Positions 12,301-24,300 of a stretch of 64,000 bases of DNA are shown one piece after another (positions within the stretch are counted from its first letter, which is position 1; every line of letters starts with the position of its first letter). The DNA lies in the NCBI GenBank assembly GCA_943736015.1, contig OX031057.1, positions 56,936,001-57,000,000 of the forward strand, given 5' to 3'. Both the position numbers and the translations under genes were made by a program. The notes beneath the pieces are model-generated. The model did not search any database and was not told the origin of the DNA. It saw only the letters and a list, made by a program, of their open reading frames with translations. This stretch comes from Tridacna crocea (Eukaryota > Mollusca > Bivalvia > Cardiida > Cardiidae).

Positions 12301-15300
12301 AAAAAAAAAATGTTGCTAGGTTGGGGTATCAAACACCAGTCTTCTAGCTTGTGTCAGATTAGTACCATGCAGGCAGGTTTTTTGAAGTTTCATAAGCTTT
12401 ATCAGTACCCTTTACACTCCTATTAATTATGGAGAAATAAGATTGATAATTGCTTATTGGGGTTCATGCCACATTAGCAAATTTTCAGTTATACATGTAT
12501 ATCAACACTCATCCTAACCAGACTCTACTGAATAGGCAGTTAACCAGTACTAAGTCAGATACTGGCATCTGCCTACTTCAGAAAGAATCTTACCTGTCCT
12601 GTACCAAAAATAGTAATAACATGGGAGTTATATCACTTCTCCAAAGAGATAATTGTGTAATCTTATGAAATCATATATATATTGACTTCTATATTGGCAA
12701 GTAAACTGAAACTTAATTTGGTCTCAGCAGAACTGGAAAGATCATTACTTTTCTAGAGCCGTGAAAGTAAGTGCTCAGGCCAAATCAAAATTCTGTTCCT
12801 TGGCAGAAATGTTTGTCATCACAAGATACAGTGGCTTTGAATGATTTTAGTGGTTGAAAAAGAACTAGGATAGGCTATCTTTTCCTGACAGCACAGGAGG
12901 AGTCCTGCAGGGCTCAGTGGTAAAGTGTGGGACTCACAAGCTGGAGGCTCTGGGTTCAAGCTGCACTGCATTCATTGGAGTTTTCATTGCAGTGCCCTTG
13001 GGCAAGACACTTCAAAGCCCTTACCTAGTACTGCTAAAACCCAGAAAATACATGAATATACCAGCTGCTGCAGTGATATGACTGAAATAATGTTGAAGCG
13101 GCATAAAACAGTCGTTAAATATATCCCTTTTTTTTTTTTTTTTTTATAGCTTATACACCTATGGACATCAAGTGAAGAGAAAGCTCTAATAAGTGTGAGA
13201 GGAGAGGTTGATGAGGAGTTTAATAAAAATCAATGCCATGATGTCCTGGTTTACTGGTCTAACTTTTCCATAATTTTAACATTTTCGGACTTTTGAGTGC
13301 TTCTTTGCAGAGGATCATTTTTTCTGTTTCTTTGATAACTCTAAAAAGGCAGAGTGGCTGTATGTGTCAGAAGTCAGTGGCCATTTGTTACCAGTGTCAT
13401 ACACTACCATAGGTTTGGTTGAAGCCCTGTTTCAATAGATTATGTTGAAATCTTCAACATACTTGAATTTAGTTGGATTATTCCCTGTACTGTTGTTCTC
13501 AAGACTGCTTTCCGATAATCTTTTTTAAGTTTGTTCCATTTATTTTTCACCTGCACATTTGTCACATTTATGCCCTAACAATATGGGAAAAGTAGCCAGT
13601 TAACCCATTACCACACAATCCCTACTTTTGATGCCCCTGAGAAAGAAGCCTTTAGAAAACATTGTGGGAAAAGGAGAAAATGCTGGTTACCAGCATTTTC
13701 TCATTTTCCCACAATGTTTTCTACCCTTCACAAAACAAATTTCAAATTTTCAATCACTTTTATTCTGTCGTCTGCAAATGCTTTCAATTTGGACAAGTCT
13801 ATAAATTAAATATTATTGTTTGGTAATAAGTTAAAATTTAAAATTTCAATTTCGTATTTACATGATTTGGTCAGCATTTTTGGTTGGATTTTCGTGAAAC
13901 TTGCACAATTTGTTTATCTCATCAACAGCTTCAAGCTGATTGATTTTGAAAAAACAAACAAACAAACAAACAGTAAGGGAAAAGTAGCCACTTTAATAGC
14001 TATTTCTTGTTTACTTGATAAAGAATGCATTATCTGTCAGATTTCTGTGTACTTGCAAAGTTTGTTTTATCAATAGCTTTAACCCTATTGGTTTTGAAAA
14101 AAAAAAATGAAACAAACAATATCGGAAAAGTAGGCATTTCAAGTTGAAAATTTCCATTTCTTGTTTACATGATGAAAATTTCATTTGTTTTTATGTTGTT
14201 TTTTTTAACTTTGACAGTTTGCAAGAAAATAAGTAGATACACTGCAAGTAGAGCAGTTCAGGCTCTTAAGGGCCACTAGTTCTTTATACTCTACCACAGG
14301 AAGTGATGGGATATTTATATGTTATATTGTCTAATGCCTGTTGCCTCAATTTAAAACAGGACAAGGCTTTTACCCTAATTCTGCTTTAACTTGAAGCAGC
14401 ATACAAAGAAACTTTGGTGGCTGCATTTGATTTCACAAGTTTTTATGAACAACCTTAGACATTTTTATCTCCACTGGCCCAAGGCCAGCAGGCTTATGTC
14501 ATGGCCTGGTGCCCGTTGTACATGTGTGTCTGTGTGTTAACTTTTTTTTCAAACTTCTTCACTGAAACTACCCATTCATTTGATGAAACCTCACAGAAAC
14601 GATCTTGCTATTGTCTTCTCCAGAAATTCTTGAAAGAATTAAAAAGCTGGTTGCCATAGCAACAAAACCGAAAAATTTTGATTGTCTTTGAAAATCTTCT
14701 TGTCTGAAACCATAAGGCCCAGGGCTACCAAATTTGGCATCTAGCTTTATCTTATGGACCTCAATCACTTCAAATTTGTATGGTTAAAAAGCCAGTGGAG
14801 CAATGTACAGAGGCATAATGGGCCTCTTGTTAGATTTATCTGACACTTTGATTTTCATGTTAGTTTTCAAACTTTATTAAAATGATGTTAACTGTTATTG
14901 GCATATCTCATTTATTTTCCAAACTTCTGCTTTTATGACTTAAATATACCGGTACCCTTCAAATGATCAATTTTGTAAGACCTACTTTATAGTAAAAGTT
15001 TGGGTTTACAGTTATAAATGTCGTAGGCTAGACAGGAATTCAGCTAGATTCAGAATCTGGCTAGACCAGATAGGCAATCGATTTTATCAGGACTAGGACA
15101 GATAAAAATTCTTAATTGGTCTGGACTCATTCAGGATCTGGCTAAACAATTTTTAGCCAGATAGAAATTGTTATTCAACTCCTGATCTGCCTTACACCAA
15201 AAAAGGATTTTTATCAAGACTTCAACTAGGCCTACACTGTATGAGTCTTGGTCATAGCCCTGGGAATCTTTGTATTTAACTCTTTAGCAAATAGCAAAAT

Positions 15301-18300
15301 TTTGGACTTGTCCAAATTGAAAGCATTTGCAGACGACAAAATGAATGTGAATAAAAAATAGAAAATTGATTTGGAAAGGGTAGAAAACATTGTGGGAAAT
15401 GGAGAAAATGCTGGTTACTTCATTCTGGTTACCAGCATTTTCTCCTTTTCCAACGGTGTTTTCAAAGGTTGAAATTAAATGCATATGCAGAAATCAAATG
15501 TAGCTGGAATTATGGTAGAGCTAATTGTCTCCAAAAGTTTTGAAAACCTTTTGGGGTGAAAGAAAAATACCAAAAATTTTCATTGAAATATGCGATTTTT
15601 CGGAAGAAAAACAGATCTGTGTCCTCAATACCACCACTATGGTCCAGGCTTGTAAGAAAAAGGCCGATAATCCTTAGAACCTCCTCACACATCCCTTTAT
15701 CAATTCGAAAATGGTACCTTAACCCTTACCCAAACGACAAACTTTTGGACTAGACCAAATTGAAAGCATTTGCAGACTACAATTCAACTCTTGCTAAAAA
15801 GATTTCTGTCTATGATTGGGTAGAAAACATTGTGGGAAAAGGAGAAAATGCTGGTTACCAGCATTTTCTCCTTTTTCCACAATGTTTTCAAAAGGCTACT
15901 ATTCAAGACCCGTAAAAACCAGGGATTGTTTGAGAAAGGGTTAAGTCAAAGTCTATAAACTGCGGAATTATATTCTCTGAATAACCCTGCACCCGCGGAA
16001 TACTAGTATGCTGTCCACGGAGTCTGAGTAAGAGACCAATCAAAACAGTCACCTTTTTTTAATGAATTCAATTATGACTCTAATTTTTAAATTATCTTTC
16101 TATCTGATAGCAACGACAAAATGTACATGTCCCTAACGATCAATGCATGTAGGAAAGTGAAATAAACTATGCAAACATTTCTGTTTATTTGTGTAAAAAC
16201 AAAAAAACAAACTAACTTGAAATATATATATATATCATTAATTATCAAATTTTCAAGTAGATAAATCTGGGAAAAAAAGGTTAATTGCTCTTATAAAACT
16301 AATATTAGGCACCGAATTAGGTGCAGGATGGCGTCCGCTTTTTCCCTCTATATTTCATATCGTCCGCTTTTTTCCTCTTTGTCTATATGGTCCGCTTATC
16401 GCGTCCGCGTTTTAGTCACACCCGTTGCAAAGGCTATGTGTGTTCGCTTCATGACATGCGTACTTGACAGCTTCCCGTTTATTTATAGTTTTCTGACGTC
16501 ACTTTAGCTGTGGCTATAGCCCCAAACGAAGTCAGCCATAGATCGAGACAACCTTCGGTATTATTCGTGTATATTCGAACTATGCCATCGACAACCTCAC
16601 GTGATACCATTGCATCTCATAAATGCTACAAAGGACTACTGTTTACACTTTAAATAGTATGTCATCGGAGAGTATGATTGCTCATTCTGAACCTGTTTTC
16701 TTACTTAGATGAAGTAAACTCTTTTTGTATTGATGAAAATTGAATAAGCGATGATCAGCCTGTGTAGTCGTTTTGTTTAAAATGTCGATAAACTTACGTT
16801 TTTCAAGCCTAGAATGGGACAAAACGATCAAGCGAATGAAAGTTTTGTTTCAATGCTGTGAGTGATCACATTGCTTACATCACTATCACGTCAGTCGTCA
16901 GCGATCATTCATGTAAACATGTATTGCGGCATAGTAGGAATTGTTCTAGTTTTTTTTTCTGCCATTGCCTGGAACTTTTACCAACTTTACATATTGTGCA
17001 AGTCATAATACTTACCATATTTTTACATGATAAAAATAAGGTTGACTTTTCTTTTATAAACAGATTGTTTATTCAGTTGGACTTTACTGTGACTTTAAAA
17101 ATGGCTCTAATATAAAAAAAAAAGGAAAAAAAGAATTGGAAAGGAAGAAAGTGCTTGTAGCTAGTATAATTTCTATGTCCTAAATTGTTTTCAGAAATTT
17201 TCGTCCAAAGGGTTGAGGAAAACAAGTTATTTTGCTGAAAAGGGATAATGGTTCTTGTAGATCTAGTACGTTTTGCTGTATAATGTTGTTTGCAGCTCAA
17301 CATTGACAAATGCTACAAGTATACTTTCGCTGCAAACATGAAGAAAACTAGGCAGTTACTCGCAGTAAAATCGTGCAATTATCCCATAGCATAGTTCATG
17401 TGAATACAATTATGAAAATACATTTTTCTGTAACTTTCGATATTTTTTATCGTTCAGCAAATGCAGTATCTAATAACAGCATTTATGTGGAAATAAGTAA
17501 CTCTAACAGACGACAAAAGACGACAACAGATTACAAATAAAAATGATACGGTAATAACCATTGTTATAATCAAAGCGTTGAGAACGCTGAAGTGATATTT
17601 ATCAAGGAACCCATTGTGTTGTATTAATAACTTAAAAGAAAAAGAGACGTACGATATTACGTATTGTTCAAATTTTGGCTAAAAAGTCAACCTACTAAGC
17701 AAATGAGTACTCATGACAAAGTTTGTACTAGTGGTCTCCTTCAATCTTTAGGAGGAGTCAGGAGTAACTTCCCTTGACAGTAGGATGCATGATGGGTAGA
17801 GAGAAAAATCATGTGAACAAATCGAATAGAATAAAGTTTATACCCGAAAACTATGATTTTGAAATGTCTTTAGCCGTTAATATTTAATTCCCAACATTAC
17901 AATTAATTATTTTGATCTATAAATATTCACGCGCAATCAAATGGAGTAGCGATCATAGGATGAACAAGCCATGGGACGAACTGGTTTTTTGAATGAAAAT
18001 GCCAGACCAAGAGATCGGTAGATAAATGTTGTATCATTGCGCGAATAGTAAGCGTATGAGCGAGTAAACCTATTTATAATAATAATAAAAAAAAAAGATT
18101 TCCACGATCGATGGCCTCACCCAATTTTTTTAACATGCCATTTCGAATTACATATCTGAAAAGTACTGAAAAACTTATTTGCCTGAGAAAAGATGGGTTA
18201 AATTACGTTTAGTTCCTTCGGCTTTACACAAAATATTATACATGGTCTTCAGAATTCAACAATGAACTCGTATTGTCTTCGACAAATACTAAACAAAGGA

Positions 18301-21300
18301 GAAAATGATGGTTAGCGTTTCTTCTATTATCACAATGTTTTCAAAAGTCTCCTTCTGCTGGCTTGTTTAAGTAGGGATCAGGTGGTCAAGGGTCTTTAAC
18401 AGAGGACAGAGTTTCCGAGTCGTTCATGGCGAGTGCATATTGTATAGACCACAATATAGGTATATGGGATTCGTCTTTGAATTAGAAGATAACATGTAGG
18501 AGAGAACCAAATTAACGGTTACCAACATATTACAACTCGATTAAAGATTTTTACTTGATTTTGGGGGGAGTAAGGAAGTTGATATTTTTTACATAATCAC
18601 TCGTATTATGAAAATAAAATGTCTACGACCTTCAAAACCAGCCGTTCTGTTTCAGCAACCGATGTTCATTTATCGTGTTTAAAATATATCTTATCTCGCA
18701 ATAATGCCTATCCTTTTACAAATAGAATTAAAATTACACAAAAGTCATCTGAAAAAATATCGATTACCTTGTTAACTATTTGTGTTTTCTACGTGTATTC
18801 CTTGCAGATGTTTTAGCTTAGATGCAATTATTGCACTCGAAATAAAATTACTAGTTTTGTTACCTTGTTCGGAAAAAAGAGAAAGTCGAAACAAAAGCCA
18901 GTTAGATGTTCTTTTAATTTTAACATAATTCTGGGTTTGCCCTTAGAAAGAAATACTTTATAGAAAAGGAAAAACACATTGTGTTACCCAACACTTCACT
19001 CTTTCCCATAATGTTTTCAACCAATCGAAAGACAAAGTCAATTAATATAGATACATTTAGATTGTGGTCTACAACTGTTTTCAATGCAGACAAATCGAAA
19101 TTTTTGTCGTTTGGTAAAGAATTAAAGTTTATACTTCTTAAGTGTTATCTTACCCTCTCAGGTGAACATTGGCCGTAACTTGATATATCATCCTGGAAGT
19201 GTGACCTTTGTAAAAACTAAAACTACTACGACTATTTTCACACGACGGGTGACTTTTAAAAGAACTAAAGAGACTACAATTGCTTTCACTGCTATAAATA
19301 CCACCGTCGAATCCAAGATGATCGAACCAGAAACTTCTGAGACGAGGGACGGCAATGAAAACAGGTTCTCCTCACCTCGCCTAGAGGTCCTGATACCGAG
19401 TATTGGCGTGCCTTTGGTTATTATCGTTTGCTGTGTAGTGATGGTTTATCGCAGATGCCATAAACGTACAAAAAGAAGGTATTTAAACGTATTGTCGTTA
19501 CACATTATAGAACGACCCCTTGATTTGAAGGCATTGAAAACAACGTGGTAAATGAAAGCAATACTGTTCATCAGTATTTTCTTCGACAATATTTTTAAGA
19601 GCAGTTTTTTTTAACATGGGATAAAATGTATATCAAAGGTAGACTTTACTTTCTGAAAAGTCTAATCTTGGTCCACACCGTCCGAAGAGTATATTGAGTG
19701 GTGCCTTGCCGAAACTCCAGAGTCGGCAAAGAATAGAGCTTGAAATCAAGAGCTTGCTACTTTCTGTCCCAACGTTGATAATAGTGATTGCGATAGGATT
19801 CTTTTCTTTCAAAGCTAATCATTGTTTCGCTATAATGGTTGAGCTACTTTAAAACCATCGTGCGAAGGACTAGTTTAAAAAAAAAAAACTCTGGGGAAGC
19901 ATTGATATTGCCGCCTTAATTACGCAGAAATAATTTTCAAAATAATATAAATGCAGTACATAAAAACAAAAAAAAGTCTAAATCTTTTAAAACTCTATCT
20001 TGAGCTGTCGGAATGTTTATAAATATCTAGGATCAAACTGCACGTCATGTATACAATGAAATACACTGTGCCTAGGATGGAACTAGGGGTCTTGCTTTCA
20101 CCCTTTCCCAAACGACAAACTTTTGGACCAGACCAAATTGAAAGCATTTGCAGACGACAATTCAACTCCTGCTGAAAAGATTATTTCTGTCTATGATAGA
20201 GTAGAAAAGATTGTGGGAAAAGGAGAAAATGCTGGTTACCAGCATTTACTCCTTTTCCAACAATGTTTTCAAAAGGCTACTATTCCAGAACCGTAAAAAC
20301 CAGGGATTGTTTGGGAAAAGGTTAAGAACTTGTTTTCGATTTTATAAATGCTCAACCTGCTTTATCGGACTGTGTAATTATTGAGCGATCTTATCTTTTG
20401 CTTCATCAAAACCATTGTTTTCCTTTCCATATTTTATCTGTTTGCATGTTATATGTACATGAATTGATGTAGATCTAAGAAAAGGCTGCAAGTTCTAAAT
20501 AGAAGCTCAGATTGAAAAGTCTGATCTATCTACACTTCCCCGCCCCAAGAAAGGCAACGTTGAAATCGTGCATTTTACCCGTGACTCTAAATCGTCTTTT
20601 TTAAAACTCATTTTCATGTTCCAGGGACATGATTGACCTTGACCTTCCTTTAGTAATCAGATACCGCAATAACCACGTCACATTTATGGACGATCGACCC
20701 TCTTGCCAAGCCACATCGCAGGATAATTCTTCAACAGACGCGTTCATTGCAGGTGAAGCTCATTCTTTATTCTAAAGGATCTTCCAAGATTTTTATTCTC
20801 AAACCAAACTTGAAAAAAGAAACTGGCAAACAATCAGGTAAAACATGTATCGTGCTTGACACCAACTGCAGCTAATCAACGTTTTATCATAATGATTATT
20901 ATTATTTCATTACTATTTTCAGAAAATTGTGAAGATTCAACACAACTGTTAATAAAAAGCATGAAAGAAAAAGAACTGATCCTAAAAAAGTGTGACTTGA
21001 ACATCGACGCACTTATTGGCAGAGGTAAAGTAGATGCTTTTATAGCTTGATGCAAGCCTGCAAGCTTTATTTCCGAACAATGATCAGTAAGATCAGAAAG
21101 CAAAAATGTCAGTCCCAGGTTCAATTTTCTTTAAATTCTTTAGTTATTTTCTTTCAAGTCTCTACGATGTGAGCGGGTTTATGCATCTCCGTGTGTAAAT
21201 ATACCAGGCAAGGCACCATGTAACCAAGGATCTGTAAAATCCAGTGTGTCGAACAACTGAGTCATGGGGTAAAAGGTTCTTAGACATGAAGAAAATTCAC

Positions 21301-24300
21301 CAAAGCGAAAGTTTGCTATCAAGGTCAGCCTGTGTACTGCAGAGAAATGACCTTCCCCTACAAAATGACCCATGGGTCATTTTTCTACGTAGAGAAATGA
21401 CCCCAGAAGTCATTTCAATACGTAGAGGAATGACCCAGGTCATTATTCTACGAAGAGAAATGACCCTCTTAGGTAATTTCTCTACGTAGAATAATGACCC
21501 GGGTCTCTCCTCTGCAAAGAGAAAGACCCAGAGGTCATTCCTCTACGTAGAGGAATGACCCGTGGGTCATTTTGTAGGGGAGGGTCATTTCTCAGCATTA
21601 CACCTGCACGAATTGCCCAAGGCCGACCTTGGACTTTTTTCTAATATTATGGAAAAATAGAAATTTGGTGATCAGGAAACACTCTGCCATCAATGTCGAA
21701 ATATCAATAATATCAATTATAGTGACAAATTTAATTTTACATGAGCAAATTATTTCAAATCAAATGAATCTAAAATTTAGCGGATTCTTTGAGCGTTTTG
21801 AGTTGAATGCATTTCACTAAATGTGCTTTGACGAATCTGTTGAGCTATTTATTTGTAACGACTTGAGACCCGTTTATCTTTTTTCTCAACGGATCTACAC
21901 GACAAATGTAAGAAACATCAACCATGCAAAACCTTGCTTAAATGTTATGAATTGTATTAAATATGACTGTAATACCTGTATTTTTTAACCCTTTCCCAAA
22001 CAGTCCCTGCTTTTTACGAGTCTGGAATAGTAGCCTTTTGAAAACATTGTAGGATAAAAGGAGAAAGTGCTGGTAACCAGCAAAGACAGAAATCATCTTT
22101 TCAGCAAGAGTTGAATTGTGGTCTGCAAAATGCTTTCAATTTCGTCTAGTCCAAAAGTTTGTCGTTTGGAAAAGGGTTAAGAGAGATAATATTCATTGTA
22201 ACAGTTTTTGTTAACTTATAAGCAGATCACAAAGTTTTTTTACTTGTCAAAATTGAAAGCACTTGCACAAGACTGATTCAAATTGTAATAGTCATAGCAT
22301 TTGCACGCTTTATAAATGAAGAATAAAAACTGTGGGGAAAAAAAATACTAATCATAAGCATTTTTTCTACAATGATTTTCAAAGATTTATATTTTTTCGT
22401 AGGTTGTTAAAAGTATAGGTGATGTGGTAAAGGATTAAAGGGAATTCAGCTCTGTAGTTAGTAATTGCCTACTTTTTTACTGCAGTTAACCGCTTATTTG
22501 AGTGTAGTGATATCGGTTCCTGATTTGCATGTAGCATGGTAAAAAAAAACAGATTTCATTTCTTTTAGGAAACTTTGGTGCAGTGTACAAAGGCAAGCTG
22601 TTTTCTGACGAAAGACAAATAGAAATCGCAGTCAAAACACTAAAAAGTGTGTATTACGTTACGTATGTCTATCTGTCTGTCTGTGTGTCTGTCTGTCTCT
22701 GTTTTACACTTTATCTAGGTAGTGTGATAAAAAAGAATATCGGACAGTCTACATCCAAGAATATAATGCAGTTTATATTGTTTTACCATGACTAACACTA
22801 TGCATTAGGGCTTATCAAATAGTTAGTCCTGAATGAATTATTTACTTCAACCTATTTTTATTTATTATATATTCTTTTCAACCAACTTTGAAAAAAGTAC
22901 TATGAGTTGCATCCATCATTATGTGCCACACAACACTATCTGCTATGTATATCAGGATAATACAATTTTAAGTAAACACTTCTGCTATTAGCAATTATGT
23001 TCCAATCTTTTTAAGCACAAAGATTTGAGACGTATCAGAAAAGAATAGTTCCGAAAAACATTCTTAAACTATATCTTCCCTCATGATTTATCATATCAAC
23101 ACTAGTAGTGTTATTCACTGAAAAATGGAAAATATTATACTGAAAAGTCCGAATTGATTTACAGGTATACAATAAATCATACTTTGAAAAAAAAAAGTTC
23201 TACGATTTGCTATTTCTTATATCAATCATTTTGGATGAGTGCCTCCTGAAAACAAAAATGAGAAATGAAAAAATCATTCTTTGTTGTCGGCAAGCTCAAA
23301 AATATAAGCCAGCTAACTACCAGATTCAAGCCCTGAGTGTCTTTGTTGAGAGGTTGTCATTATATCCTAATTACAAATAATGTTTCCTTTGGGGAAACAA
23401 TACCATATTTAAGAACTTTAAAGAGAATGCCGTTCTAAGTTACAATGTCGAAAAATATTTCAGTAATCTCGGTAGAACTTATTCTAGTGGTGTTCTTGTT
23501 TCTCGCTTCGTATATGTCAAGATTACACATAATCCTTCTTATTTCAACACTGTTTACTATTATCACGATGCTAATGTACACAAGTCGTGTAAAATTACAT
23601 GTATGTCATGTAATCCAGCTTTAAATAAACGCTAGATATGCGTACACATACAATATGCCTGCTCGACAGGTGTCTGTTAAATTACTTATGCAGGAATCGA
23701 GCTATTTCGACCAATTATTCTTGAAAATCGATTTGATAGTCTATAAATTAGGCTAAACAAGACGTTTATGTTTAGGGGGAAAAAGAGAGGGATAACCTCA
23801 ATAACACAAAGAATTATTCAAGCCAGAGGAGCACTTGACAAATGCCTTTGACACTAGTTTTATCGCGTAACAAATCCAGATGCTTGCAAAGGAACATCTT
23901 CGCAAGCCAAGGCTGACGATTCACTATGCTACTCTACCCTTGGCGGATCGATCATGATTTTTTCATTCCCCGATTCGCCTTTTTCATTGGATGCAGCCAG
24001 GTCTAACTGCAACGAATGGAATTGCTCGTAGCATATCATCTTTGACAAAAATAGAAAAAGCTTGCTACCTTCGAATAGAAGGTTAACATGGAAACCCACG
24101 TGGATGTCTGCTTCTCGCTTCATGTGTATTCATAAGCGGTTTGTAAAACGACATTTCATTTGCTTTTAAAGATATGATGTAAAGGGGGTAAAAACCAGCA
24201 TCCGATTGAGGGCGCATCTCAGGAATCTCGAAATCGGGCTCAATCAGGCAAGGTAAGATCCACGTAGTGATCGTAACCTTGGCTCGCGAAGATGGCAAAG

